64,000 bases of DNA from positions 1,302,001 through 1,366,000 of the forward strand of contig NZ_JQLI01000008.1 in assembly GCF_000744095.1 (NCBI RefSeq), written 5' to 3'. Under the pieces are notes generated by a model. The model was not told where the DNA came from and made no database searches. It saw only the letters and a list, made by a program, of their open reading frames with translations. The number at the start of each line of letters is the position of its first letter. Position 1 is the first letter of the stretch. Of the stretch, positions 1 to 8,559 are shown piece by piece. Both the position numbers and the translations under genes were made by a program. Source of the stretch: Cupriavidus necator A5-1 (GTDB lineage: Bacteria > Pseudomonadota > Gammaproteobacteria > Burkholderiales > Burkholderiaceae).

Positions 1-453
1 GCCTGGCTCGTCGTATTCCAGGCTCATCCAGTGCTTGGCCCATGCCTTGTACTTGACCCAGCCCACGTCTGGGCCGCAGCGCTGCCCGTTCTTCGACTTT
101 CGATGCGAGGCAATGGCCTTGGCCATGCGCAGCGCGACATTCTTCAGCGGTGAAGAAAACACGCAGCGCAAGAAGGGATGACGCTCCTTGAGCGGCGGCA
201 CGAGGTTGCGAAGCCCGATCTCGGAATAGACCTCCGACAGGAGCTTCTTGGTTCGCGCCTCATCAAGATAGCCATAGCCGCCGACGATGGACAACTCCGC
301 CATGCGCGTCTCGACTTCGTCCTTGAGTCGATTCCATAGCCAGTTGCAGATTTTGGATTGCCCGTCGAGCTTGCCCGCAGCATCAGCGTCCACCACCAGA
401 CGGACCTTCCTCGCGAACTGGATAGTGGTGGGATCAGCCCTCTTGAATGGCAT
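1..453 (-). CDS. tnpB: IS607-type TnpB, N-terminal 151 residues (runs off the window)
   Basis: The frame is open from the ATG at 453 to base 1 (151 codons). It begins MPFKRADPT and includes RKVRLVVDADAAGK, CNWLWNRLKDE and the downstream segment GLRNLVPPLKERHPFLRCV. Such an N-terminal region precedes the RuvC-like and zinc-ribbon parts of TnpB, which are not in the window. TnpB proteins of IS607/IS605 elements are RNA-guided DNA nucleases that help keep the element in place; this role comes from the family. The ATG lies inside the 3' end of tnpA (20-base overlap), so the two genes are probably translationally coupled. Whether the catalytic half is intact cannot be seen. Confidence 0.8.
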   Translation of the reverse strand, partial: MPFKRADPTTIQFARKVRLVVDADAAGKLDGQSKICNWLWNRLKDEVETRMAELSIVGGYGYLDEARTKKLLSEVYSEIGLRNLVPPLKERHPFLRCVFSSPLKNVALRMAKAIASHRKSKNGQRCGPDVGWVKYKAWAKHWMSLEYDEPG

Positions 454-1093
454 CTGCAGCCTCTTTCAGGGCTTTCATGGCGTGACGATTCTTGTGGGAA
501 CGGCTGCCATAGAGGCGCGCCGAAAAGACGGTAATGATCTCAAGCACGTCGCAGGCAAGATCCTCCTCATACGTCGAATCGCCTTTGGCATTGATGATGA
601 CGACTTCCGTTCCGAATTGCTCGCACAGAGCAAAAACGAGCTCTGCACCAAATCGCAAGAGCCGGTCCTTGTGTGTGATGACAAGCCGATCAACGCCTCC
701 GGCACAGATACGTTTGAGCAGTTGCTTGAGGCCCTTCTTCTCATAGTTCATGCCGGAGCCGAGATCCCGGATGAGTTCGAAGGGCCATCCCTTCGCAGCG
801 CAGAACGACTCCAGCACCTGGCACTGACGCTCCAGATCGGCCTTCTGGTCGTGGCTGGAAACGCGCGCATAGGCGAGCGTAGTACGCCCGCGCTCTGCTT
901 CCTCGACCTTCTTGCCGGCCAACTCCATTAGAGCGGTCAAATTATAGCGACGATGACCACCCGGAGTCCGATCGGCGGAGATCTTCCCGTCGAACTCCCA
1001 TCGGCGAAGCGTGCCAGGGTGGATGCCCAGCATCGCGCACGCCTCCTTCATCGTAACTTTAGCAAGTATGCTCATGGGTGATAATAATTGCAC
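434..1093 (-). CDS. tnpA: IS607-family serine recombinase TnpA
   Basis: This 219-residue protein has an N-terminal MerR-like winged helix (roughly residues 13-55, with MKEACAMLGIHPGTLRRWE and GGHRRYN) and then a small serine-resolvase domain. The segment LAYARVSSHDQKADLERQ carries the nucleophilic serine of the YARVSS motif. It catalyses excision and integration of the element. The frame begins with GTG at 1093; an ATG at 1075 (MSILAKV) is an alternative start and neither has a clear Shine-Dalgarno. The catalytic motif and HTH look complete, so the recombinase may be active. Confidence 0.92.
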   Translation of the reverse strand: MQLLSPMSILAKVTMKEACAMLGIHPGTLRRWEFDGKISADRTPGGHRRYNLTALMELAGKKVEEAERGRTTLAYARVSSHDQKADLERQCQVLESFCAAKGWPFELIRDLGSGMNYEKKGLKQLLKRICAGGVDRLVITHKDRLLRFGAELVFALCEQFGTEVVIINAKGDSTYEEDLACDVLEIITVFSARLYGSRSHKNRHAMKALKEAADAIQEG

Positions 1094-1128
1094 ACCTATA
1101 AGCAGTTTACAAGGGGCTGCTCACTTGC

Positions 1129-1272
1129 CCCGCCTCCGTCAACTGCACGCAACGCGGCGGCAAGCTGCAGATCGTGTCGACGCCCGGCGGGCAGACCGGC
1201 ACCTGCACCTTCCCGTCCGGCAAGCAGTGCGAGGAGTGGGCGCTGATGCGCGGCGAATGCACGCCGGGCTGA
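1129..1272 (+). pseudogene. 3' fragment of a DUF333 (putative hemolysin-like) gene cut by the IS607 element
   Basis: Read in frame to the TGA at 1270-1272, the sequence gives PASVNCTQRGGKLQIV, GGQTGTCTFPSGKQCEEW and ALMRGEC. This is the conserved Cys-rich pattern of DUF333 proteins (small, normally secreted or lipoprotein, sometimes labelled hemolysin). The usual N-terminal signal sequence and the Asn before PASV are missing: upstream sequence belongs to the transposon and reaches an in-frame stop at 1099. The simplest reading is disruption of the gene by insertion, with the 5' half beyond the left edge. Confidence 0.8.
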
Positions 1273-1291
1273 ACCACGCCCGGCCAGTCCC

Positions 1292-2797
1292 TCAGTCGCG
1301 CTGGCGCTCGTTGCCCGGCGTCTCGTAGTAGGCGCGCTTGGCGTCGTACATGCGGCTGTCCGCCAGCTTGACGGTATCGCTGAGACGATCGCCCTGCACG
1401 CAGGTGGCGTAGCCGATCGAGAAGCTCAGCCGCGCGCCCGGATAGAACTGGTTGTTCAGTTCCACCACCTTGTCGATCTGCTCGACCACTGTGGCGGCGC
1501 CGCGCTCGTCGCGCCCCGGCAGCAGGATCATGAACTCGTCGCCGCCGATGCGGGCCACGCAGGCCTGCTCGCCCACGGCCTTCTTCAGCACCTCACCGGT
1601 GCGGCGCAGCAGCCCGTCGCCGTCGGCGTGGCCGAACTGGTCGTTGACCACCTTCAGCCCGTTCAGGTCCACCGCCACCACGGTGACCGGCCATGGCCCC
1701 TTGCGGCCCAGCCGCGCCAGTTCGTCTTCGTAGTAGGCGCGGTTGTAGAGCTTGGTGAGCACGTCGTGCTTGCCCAGGAACTCTACATAGGCCTCGGCCT
1801 TCTTGCGCGCGGTGATGTCGGTGAGCGACACCAGCACTTGGTCCCAGTCCGCTTCGCGCCCCGGAAACACCGACCATTGCATGAAGACATCCACGGCGCG
1901 GCCGTCCAGTGCGTAGTTGATGACCTCGCGCTGCTGCCACAGCTTTTCATGCCAGAGGTCGATCAACTGCTCGGCAAAGTGGATGCGCATGTCGTCGCGG
2001 AACACGTCGCCCAGCCGCGACAGCAGGATCTGCTTCGATTCCGCGCCGAACATCAGCAGCGTCTGCTGGTTGACGTCGAGCACGCGGATCTCCTGCATGC
2101 AGCGCGAGACAAAGTCCGGATGGACGTTGAGGAAGGTGCGGAAGTCGGTGATGCCGGCGGAGCGCACCTCGTCCAGCAGCATCTTGATCGCGCTGAAGTC
2201 CTCCACCCACAGCGACACCGGCGAATGCTCGAACAGGCCGAGCGCATATTGCTCGCTGCGGCGCAGTTCGCGTTCGGTGCGCACGCGCGCGGTGATGTCC
2301 TCGACCGACAGCAGCAAGCGTTCCCAGGTGTCTTCATGACCCGGCATCACCCTAGCCTCCAGCCGGATATCGAGCCGCTCGCCGTCGAGCGTGTAGTTGA
2401 CGGTCTGGCTGGCAAAGCGCTTGCCGCCGTCCCACAGCTGGCCGAGTTCTTCCACGTGCTGGTCGAACATGTCGTCGCGGAACACGGTGTCGAGGTTGGC
2501 CACCAGGTCGTCGAGATCGGCCGCGCGGAACAGGTCGAGCGTGCGCTGGTTGACGGCGATCACGCGGATCAGCGCCGAGCACCGCGCCACCTGCTGCGGG
2601 TCGGCGCGCAGCCACGCGCGCAGGTCGGTGACGCCTTCGCTGCGCAACCGCTCGAAGTGCCAGCGCACGGCGCTGAAGTCTTCCAGCCACAGCGATACCG
2701 GCGCGAGCTGGAACAGGGTCTGGTAGTCGTCTGGGTGATCGCCAAGATTGCCGGTATTGCCGGCGGGCGACGCCGCGGATGCACTGCTCAAGGCCAT
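1292..2797 (-). CDS. diguanylate cyclase with two PAS-like sensor domains
   Basis: The 501-residue protein has two tandem PAS-like modules (about 25-170 and 185-330) that clearly resemble each other: both contain (L)APVSLWLEDFSA / HSPVSLWVEDFSA openings and end in DITAR. A GGDEF domain follows. The signature RIGGDEF is intact at about 418-422, so cyclic-di-GMP synthesis is expected. The inhibitory I-site RxxD, normally just upstream, reads GEQA, so product feedback through that site should be absent. No membrane segment is visible, suggesting a cytosolic sensor. An in-frame GTG at 2824 would add nine residues but has no ribosome site; the ATG at 2797 follows an AAGGAG placed unusually close. 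Confidence 0.9.
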   Translation of the reverse strand: MALSSASAASPAGNTGNLGDHPDDYQTLFQLAPVSLWLEDFSAVRWHFERLRSEGVTDLRAWLRADPQQVARCSALIRVIAVNQRTLDLFRAADLDDLVANLDTVFRDDMFDQHVEELGQLWDGGKRFASQTVNYTLDGERLDIRLEARVMPGHEDTWERLLLSVEDITARVRTERELRRSEQYALGLFEHSPVSLWVEDFSAIKMLLDEVRSAGITDFRTFLNVHPDFVSRCMQEIRVLDVNQQTLLMFGAESKQILLSRLGDVFRDDMRIHFAEQLIDLWHEKLWQQREVINYALDGRAVDVFMQWSVFPGREADWDQVLVSLTDITARKKAEAYVEFLGKHDVLTKLYNRAYYEDELARLGRKGPWPVTVVAVDLNGLKVVNDQFGHADGDGLLRRTGEVLKKAVGEQACVARIGGDEFMILLPGRDERGAATVVEQIDKVVELNNQFYPGARLSFSIGYATCVQGDRLSDTVKLADSRMYDAKRAYYETPGNERQRD

Positions 2798-2938
2798 TCT
2801 CCTTTTTATTTTTTCCCTTGCCACGCGGCGGTCTGGACCGATGCCCGGGAACCAGCCGGGCCGCCCCTCCAGCGCAACAGCGCACTAGGATAGGCGAGCG
2901 GGGCGTAAAAAGGGAGTGATGTCGCAAATACGGCGGCG

Positions 2939-4375
2939 CTAGCCTGCCAGCCGCTGCACGACGGCAGCCAGCGTCCCCAACGCGCGTTCGATCTGCGTCG
3001 AGCGTGGCGTGCCGCAGTTGATGCGCAGGCAATGGTCGAAGCGTCCGGCATTGGAGAACATCACGCCCGGCATCACGCGGATGCCGGCCGCCAGCGCCTC
3101 GTCGAACACCGCCTCGGATGAGACCTGCGCGGGCATCTCCACCCAAAGGTGCATGCCGCCGCGCGGCGCGCCCAGCCGCGTGCCGGCCGGAAAGCTCGCC
3201 GCCACCGCCTGCGCGAACCATTCGCGCTGCGCCTGCAGCCGCGGGCGCAGCCGGCGCAGGTGGCGGTCATGCGCGCCGGAGGCCAGAAAGTCCGCCGCCG
3301 CCATCTGCGACAGCATCTCGTTGGGCCGCGACAGCCCGAACTTCAGCATCTCCACGCGCGCCTGCCACTTGCCCGCGGCGATCCAGCCCAGCCGCATGCC
3401 CGGCGCCAGCACCTTGTGCAGCGAGGCGCAGTGGATCACGTTGCCGCCTTCGTCCCATGCCTTGGCCGCAGCCGGCGGCGTGTCGCCGTCGGCGGTGGCC
3501 GAGAAGCAGTCGTCCTCGATCAACGCGATGCCGCGCGCCTCGCACCACTGCACCAGCCGTGCCTTGTTCGCGTCGGGCATGATGCAGCCGAGCGGGTTCT
3601 GCAGGTTGGGCACCACCGCCACCGCACGGATGTTGTCGTAGTGCTGCGCGGCCAGCTCCAGCGCCTCGAGCGAGATGCCGGTCTGCGGGCTGCACGGGAT
3701 TTCCAGCGCGCGCATGCCCAGGCTTTCCAGGATCTGCAGCAGGCCGTAGTAGGTCGGGGACTCCACCGCGACCACGTCGCCCGGGCCAGCCACCGCGCGC
3801 AGGGCCAGGTTGAGCGCCTCGGTGCAGCCGTTTGTGATGACGATCTCTTCCGGCGCCAGCTGCACGCGCGAGTGCAGCGCCTGGCGCGCCAGCGCGGCGC
3901 GCAGGGGGTGGTAGCCGTCGGGCTCGACCGCTTCGCCGAACAGCATCGGATGGCGGCGCAGCGCACGGGCCGCGGCGCTGCGCAGCGTCTCGGTCGGGTA
4001 CAGCGAAGGCGCGCAATAGGCGCCGCCGAGGTTGGTATGCACATGCTGGTGCTGGCCGCGCGCCAGCAAGCCGGAAATGCGCTGGTGGATGCCCACGTAC
4101 TGCGCCGGATCGGGCAAGGCCGTCGCCGGCTCGGCCAGCGCCGCCAGCGGCGGACGCAGCGGCGCCGCGACGAAATAGCCCGAGCGCGGCCGCGCTTCCA
4201 GCAAGCCGTCGCTCTCCAGTTGCCGGCAGGCCTGCAGCGCGGTGGACAGGCTGACGCTGTGCAGCGCCATCAGCGCGCGCACGGACGGCATGCGGTCGCC
4301 GGCGGTAAGCGTGCCGGATTCGATGGCGCGGCGGTAGTGGCCGGCAACCTGGCGGTAGAGCGGGGCGGAGTCCAT
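2939..4375 (-). CDS. MocR-type transcriptional regulator (GntR HTH fused to aminotransferase fold)
   Basis: The 478-residue protein has a GntR winged helix at the N-terminus (about 1-70: LYRQVAGHYRRAIESG, then MPSVRALM and SLSTALQACRQLES) and a fold-type I PLP-aminotransferase domain (about 100-470). The PLP lysine is in SLHKVLAPGMRLGW, and the GCTEALNLALRAV and NPLG segments are present. MocR proteins use PLP as an effector or cofactor to control adjacent genes. The start at MDSAPLYRQ was chosen because it begins the HTH; the frame stays open upstream but those residues are not protein-like. It is divergent from a DUF2917 gene across a palindrome at 4411-4435. Confidence 0.92.
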   Translation of the reverse strand: MDSAPLYRQVAGHYRRAIESGTLTAGDRMPSVRALMALHSVSLSTALQACRQLESDGLLEARPRSGYFVAAPLRPPLAALAEPATALPDPAQYVGIHQRISGLLARGQHQHVHTNLGGAYCAPSLYPTETLRSAAARALRRHPMLFGEAVEPDGYHPLRAALARQALHSRVQLAPEEIVITNGCTEALNLALRAVAGPGDVVAVESPTYYGLLQILESLGMRALEIPCSPQTGISLEALELAAQHYDNIRAVAVVPNLQNPLGCIMPDANKARLVQWCEARGIALIEDDCFSATADGDTPPAAAKAWDEGGNVIHCASLHKVLAPGMRLGWIAAGKWQARVEMLKFGLSRPNEMLSQMAAADFLASGAHDRHLRRLRPRLQAQREWFAQAVAASFPAGTRLGAPRGGMHLWVEMPAQVSSEAVFDEALAAGIRVMPGVMFSNAGRFDHCLRINCGTPRSTQIERALGTLAAVVQRLAG

Positions 4376-4406
4376 GGCGGCATCGTGGCGTGGTTGGCCA
4401 CATCGG

Positions 4407-4435
4407 TACAGATACAGAAGCGGGGCGGCTGTATC
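4407..4435. promoter_or_regulatory. candidate MocR operator
   Basis: GATACAG at 4411-4417 and CTGTATC at 4429-4435 form a perfect 7-bp inverted repeat with an 11-base spacer. A further TACAG at 4408-4412 gives a direct repeat with the first arm. It sits between the mocR start (4375) and the divergent DUF2917 start (4551), where MocR operators are usually found. Function is inferred. Confidence 0.5.
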
Positions 4436-4550
4436 GTAACAGGGCGGAATTCGCATCGCTGTTCCGGTCCAGGCGGTTCCGGGGTGTGCCTGCCGCGGGC
4501 GAGTGCCGGTCGATAGGCTGGAGTCCTGTGCCTGCTACCGGAGTCCAGCC

Positions 4551-4931
4551 ATGCAAAGCGATCCAAAAGACACTTCTGCCGCATCGCCGGACGTGCGGCT
4601 CGCGGCCGGCCAGAGCCTGCGCATCCGCGTGGTGGCGGGCGCCGTGTTGCGTGCCAGTGCGGGCGAGATGGACGTCGCCGGTCCGCCGCAATGGCTGGCC
4701 GATACCTGCCATATGCCGCGCCAGCGTTTGCGCGCCGGCGACACGCTGGTCGTGCCCGCGCGCGGCTGGCTGGAGGTCGCGGCGCGGCGCCCGGGCGCGC
4801 TGGCGATCGCGCAACCGCCGGGCCTGCTGGCGCGCCTGAAAGCCTTGCTCATGCGGACTGCGCGCCCCGGCGGCCCGGTCCGCAAGCCCGCATCCCGCCA
4901 GATTGCCGACCCCGCGCCCGAAAAACTATAA
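4551..4931 (+). CDS. DUF2917 domain protein
   Basis: This 126-residue protein is of the DUF2917 kind: a compact, beta-rich domain with LAAGQSLRIRVVAGAVLRASAGEMDVAG, where the duplicated-strand pattern ends in DTLVVPARGWLEV. The start at 4551 follows a GGAG with 8-base spacing; the earlier in-frame GTG at 4503 lacks one. The protein has no known activity. In related bacteria such genes commonly stand divergent to a MocR regulator, as here, so this is the likely target of that regulator. The C-terminal tail is basic and low in complexity. Confidence 0.75.
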   Translation: MQSDPKDTSAASPDVRLAAGQSLRIRVVAGAVLRASAGEMDVAGPPQWLADTCHMPRQRLRAGDTLVVPARGWLEVAARRPGALAIAQPPGLLARLKALLMRTARPGGPVRKPASRQIADPAPEKL

Positions 4932-4998
4932 AATTGCGCTCCGGCCGGCCTGGCACGTTTGTGTGCCCAACCCCCCGGCCGCAGTTCTCGGGTTCCCC

Positions 4999-6627
4999 AT
5001 GCTACGTCTAAGTGAAGTCAAACTCCCGCTCGACCATACCGAAAGCGACCTGGACGCCGCCGTGCGCGCCGGCGCGGCGCAGATCGGCGTCAAGGGAGAT
5101 GGCCTGATCGGCTACACCGTGTTCCGCCGTGCCCACGATGCGCGCAAGCGCTCGGACATCAAACTGACCTACATCATCGATATCGAAGTCAGCGACGAGG
5201 CCGCCGCGATCAAACGCATGGCCGGCAAGCCGAACTGGAGCGTGACGCCCGACATGGAGTACCACTTCGTCGCGCGCGCGCAGGCGGGCAGCTCGCATCC
5301 GCGCCCGGTGGTGATCGGCATGGGCCCGTGCGGCCTGCTCGCCGGCCTGATCCTCGCGCAGTCGGGCTTCCGCCCCATCATCCTGGAGCGCGGCAAGGAA
5401 GTGCGCGAGCGCACCAAGGACACCTTCGGCCTGTGGCGCAAGAGCGTGCTCAATCCCGAGTCGAACGTGCAGTTTGGCGAAGGCGGCGCGGGCACGTTCT
5501 CGGACGGCAAGCTGTACAGCCAGATCAAGGACCCCAAGCACTATGGCCGAAAGGTGCTCAACGAGTTCGTGCGCGCCGGCGCGCCGGAGGACATCCTGTA
5601 CAAGGCGCGCCCGCACATCGGTACCTTCCGCCTGGTGAGCATGGTCGAGAAGATGCGCGCCGAGATCACCGAACTGGGCGGCGAGATCCGCTTCGAGACG
5701 CGCGTCGACGATATCGACATCGACAACGGCCAGGTGCGCGGCCTGAAGCTGTCCAACGGCGAATACCTGGAAGCCGACCACGTCATCATGGCGGTCGGCC
5801 ACAGCGCGCGCGATACCTTTGAGATGCTGCACAAGCGCGGCGTCTTCATGGAGGCCAAGCCGTTCTCGCTGGGCTTCCGCATCGAGCATCCGCAGGGGCT
5901 GATCAACCGCAGCCGCTTCGGCAAGTTCGCCGGCAACAAGCTGCTGGGCGCGGCCGACTACAAGGTGGTGCATCACTGCAGCAACGGGCGTTCGGTCTAC
6001 AGCTTCTGCATGTGCCCGGGCGGCACGGTGGTGGCGGCAGCGTCAGAGCCTGGCCGCGTGGTAACCAATGGCATGAGCCAGTACAAGCGCGCCGAGCGCA
6101 ATGCCAACGCTGGCATCGTGGTGGGCATCACGCCGGAGGACTATCCCGGCGGCCCGCTGGCCGGCATCGAGTTCCAGCGCAAGTGGGAAGAGCGTGCGTT
6201 CGAGCTGGGTGGCAGCAACTACTGCGCACCGGGGCAACTGGTGGGCGATTTCATCGCGGGACGGCCGTCGACGTCGCTGGGTTCGGTCGAGCCCTCGTAC
6301 AAGCCTGGCGTGACGCCGACCGACCTGAGCACTTCGCTGCCAGATTACGTGATCGAGGCGATTCGCGAGGGCATTCCCGAGATCGACAAGAAGCTGCCCG
6401 GATTTGCACTGCACGATGCGGTGCTGACCGGCGTGGAGACGCGCACTTCGTCGCCGCTGCGCATTCGCCGCAACAACGACGACTATCAGAGCATCAACGT
6501 AAAGGGCTTGTACCCCGCGGGCGAGGGCGCCGGCTATGCTGGCGGCATCTACTCGGCCGCCATCGACGGCATTGAAGTCGCCGAAGCGGTGGCGCTGAGC
6601 CTCGTCGGCAGCAAGGCCGCCGCCTAA
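4999..6627 (+). CDS. NAD(P)/FAD-dependent oxidoreductase (COG2509-type)
   Basis: The 542-residue flavoprotein has an N-terminal ~95-residue alpha/beta domain, then a Rossmann FAD-binding motif VVIGMGPCGLLAG near residue 105. It continues with the segments FGEGGAGTFSDGKLYSQIKD and PAGEGAGYAGGIYSAAIDG near the C-terminus, typical of the uncharacterised FAD-dependent dehydrogenase family COG2509. The substrate is unknown. The ATG at 4999 begins a protein-like sequence (MLRLSEVKLPL); the longer in-frame extension overlaps the upstream DUF2917 gene. Its stop overlaps that of the next, convergent flavoprotein by four bases. Confidence 0.88.
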   Translation: MLRLSEVKLPLDHTESDLDAAVRAGAAQIGVKGDGLIGYTVFRRAHDARKRSDIKLTYIIDIEVSDEAAAIKRMAGKPNWSVTPDMEYHFVARAQAGSSHPRPVVIGMGPCGLLAGLILAQSGFRPIILERGKEVRERTKDTFGLWRKSVLNPESNVQFGEGGAGTFSDGKLYSQIKDPKHYGRKVLNEFVRAGAPEDILYKARPHIGTFRLVSMVEKMRAEITELGGEIRFETRVDDIDIDNGQVRGLKLSNGEYLEADHVIMAVGHSARDTFEMLHKRGVFMEAKPFSLGFRIEHPQGLINRSRFGKFAGNKLLGAADYKVVHHCSNGRSVYSFCMCPGGTVVAAASEPGRVVTNGMSQYKRAERNANAGIVVGITPEDYPGGPLAGIEFQRKWEERAFELGGSNYCAPGQLVGDFIAGRPSTSLGSVEPSYKPGVTPTDLSTSLPDYVIEAIREGIPEIDKKLPGFALHDAVLTGVETRTSSPLRIRRNNDDYQSINVKGLYPAGEGAGYAGGIYSAAIDGIEVAEAVALSLVGSKAAA

Positions 6628-7889
6628 GCCTGTTGCAGGTAAGCCGCGGCGCCCAGCGCCGCGGTGCGCCCGCTGGCGAAGCATGCCGTCAGCAGGTAGC
6701 CGCCAGTGGGCGCTTCCCAGTCGAGCATCTCGCCCGCGCAGAACACGCCAGGCATTGCGCGCAACATCAGCCGTTCATCCATCGCCTCGAAACGCACGCC
6801 GCCGGCGCTGCTGATCACTTCATCGATCGGCCGCGCGCGCAGCAGCCGCAGCGGCAGCGCCTTGAGCGAGATGGCCAGCGTGCCGGGGTCGTACATCGCG
6901 TCCTTCGGCAGGCATTCACGCAGCAACCCCGCCTTGACGCCCGTGATGCCGAGCCGGCTTTGCAGGTGGCTCGACAGCGAACGCGCACCGCGTGGGTGAT
7001 TGACATCGGTGCTGACCTGTTCGGCGCTGTGCGAAGGCAGCAGGTCCAGGTGGATGACCACGTTGCCTTCGGCTTCAATGCGGTCACGGATCGGTGCCGA
7101 CAGCGCATAGACCAGGCTGCCTTCGATGCCGTTCGCGCTGATCACGAACTCGCCCTGCCGGTAGTGCGGATGGCCGTCGCGATCCGTGAGGGCGATGGCC
7201 ACCGGCTTGACCGGCGTGCCCGCGAAGCGCGAGGCAAAGCCTTCGCTCCACGCCACATCGAAACCGCAATTAGCCGGCCGCAATGGCGCAATCTCGACCC
7301 CGCGCTCCGCCAGTCGCGGCACCCACGTACCATCCGATCCCAGCCGCGCCCAGCTTGCACCGCCCAGCGCCAGCACCACGGCGCGCGCCTGCACGTACAC
7401 TTCGCCGTGCGGCGTGGCGAAGCGCAGCGTGTGCTGTGCGCCGTCCTCCCAACCCAGCCAGCGATGGCGCATATGGAACTGCACGCCGGATTCACGCAGC
7501 CGGTGCAGCCACGCGCGCAGCATCGGCGCGGCCTTCATGTCGGAGGGGAAGACGCGGCCCGAACTGCCGACAAAGGTGTCGATGCCAAGCCCATGCACCC
7601 ACTCGCGCAGGGCTTGCGAGCCGAAGCCCGCCAGCATCGGCGCGATCTGCGCCGCGCGCGCGCCGTAGCGGCCCAGGAAGGCCGGCTCCGGCTCCGCATG
7701 CGTCAGGTTCATGCCGCCCTTGCCGGCCATCAGGAACTTGCGCCCGACCGACGGCATCGCGTCATACAAGGCCACGCTGACACCCTGCGCCGCGAGCACT
7801 TCGGCCGCCATCAACCCGGCCGGGCCGCCGCCGATGATGGCAACGTCGGTACTGGTGCTGTGCAGGGCAGGGTTGAGGGAAGAGGGCAT
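6624..7889 (-). CDS. BaiN/YhiN-family flavoprotein (TIGR03862-like)
   Basis: This is a 421-residue NAD(P)/FAD-dependent oxidoreductase. The GxGxxG motif is in VAIIGGGPAGLMAAE at about 16-30, and KGGMNLTH and the C-terminal FCAGEMLDWEAPTGGYLLTAC are hallmarks of the HI0933/BaiN family. Members reduce or oxidise unidentified substrates; the bile-acid role of BaiN itself should not be transferred. The 7889 ATG is the only sensible start. It is convergent with the COG2509-type flavoprotein, with stop codons overlapping in CTAA. Confidence 0.88.
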   Translation of the reverse strand: MPSSLNPALHSTSTDVAIIGGGPAGLMAAEVLAAQGVSVALYDAMPSVGRKFLMAGKGGMNLTHAEPEPAFLGRYGARAAQIAPMLAGFGSQALREWVHGLGIDTFVGSSGRVFPSDMKAAPMLRAWLHRLRESGVQFHMRHRWLGWEDGAQHTLRFATPHGEVYVQARAVVLALGGASWARLGSDGTWVPRLAERGVEIAPLRPANCGFDVAWSEGFASRFAGTPVKPVAIALTDRDGHPHYRQGEFVISANGIEGSLVYALSAPIRDRIEAEGNVVIHLDLLPSHSAEQVSTDVNHPRGARSLSSHLQSRLGITGVKAGLLRECLPKDAMYDPGTLAISLKALPLRLLRARPIDEVISSAGGVRFEAMDERLMLRAMPGVFCAGEMLDWEAPTGGYLLTACFASGRTAALGAAAYLQQA

Positions 7890-7980
7890 GGGGAAGCTCG
7901 AAGGAGGGCGGGGGTGTTTCCGCCGCGGATTATAGAGCCTGCCGCAGCGCTAGAATGACGGTTTCCCGAGTATCGCCGTC

Positions 7981-8559
7981 ATGTCTTCCTCCGCCACCTC
8001 CGCAGACACCGTCATTGCCGCCACCCGCCACTGGCTGGAGCGCGCCGTGATCGGGCTCAACCTGTGCCCGTTCGCCAAGAGCGTGTATGTGAAGGAACAG
8101 GTCCGCTACGTGGTCAGCACGGCCACGGAAGCGCCGGATGTGATGGACGACCTGGAACGCGAACTGCGCCTGCTGGAGGAAGCCGACCCGGCGCAGATCG
8201 ACACGACGCTGCTGATTCTGCCCGATGCGGTGGCGGACTTCCTCGACTTCAACGACCTGCTGTACTTCGCTGAGCGCCTGCTGGGCAGCCTCGGCCTGGA
8301 AGGCACGCTGCAGATCGCCAGCTTCCATCCGCACTACCAGTTCGCGGGCACCGAGCCGGACGACATCGAGAACTACACCAACCGCGCCCCGTATCCGATC
8401 CTGCACCTGCTGCGCGAAGACAGCATCGCGCGCGCGGTGGCGGCGTTCCCGGATTCGGCCGATATCTACGAGCGCAACCAGGCCACCATGCGCGGCCTCG
8501 GCCATGACGGCTGGCAGCGCTGGCTGGCGGGCGAGGACGAGCCGCAGAAGAAAGACTGA
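7981..8559 (+). CDS. DUF1415 family protein
   Basis: The 192-residue cytosolic protein has the DUF1415 signature near the N-terminus (TRHWLERAVIGLNLCPFAK) and later ASFHPHYQFAGTEPDDIENYTNR and PYPILHLLRE. The conserved Cys, His and acidic residues suggest an enzyme or metal site, but no activity is known to me. The ATG at 7981 gives the expected family length. It ends at 8559 directly against the stop of a convergent methyltransferase gene at 8560. Confidence 0.85.
   Translation: MSSSATSADTVIAATRHWLERAVIGLNLCPFAKSVYVKEQVRYVVSTATEAPDVMDDLERELRLLEEADPAQIDTTLLILPDAVADFLDFNDLLYFAERLLGSLGLEGTLQIASFHPHYQFAGTEPDDIENYTNRAPYPILHLLREDSIARAVAAFPDSADIYERNQATMRGLGHDGWQRWLAGEDEPQKKD

Larger units (their letters stand above)
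1..1128 (-). mobile_element. IS607-family insertion sequence, cut by left window edge
   Basis: The element carries a MerR-HTH/serine-recombinase TnpA and, overlapping it by 20 bases, the start of a TnpB. That gene pair and order define the IS607 family. The tnpA-proximal end is placed near 1128 because recognisable host coding sequence (DUF333) begins at about 1129 with CCCC. IS607-type recombinases have no terminal inverted repeats, make no target duplication and favour GG/CC dinucleotides, so the exact base is inferred. The distal end, with any guide (omega) RNA of TnpB, lies outside the window. Confidence 0.85.

Noticed and set aside
1099..1131. DUF333 frame extended upstream into the transposon as the gene start
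   Set aside because: An in-frame stop lies at 1099-1101, and the sequence before 1129 does not match DUF333 proteins.
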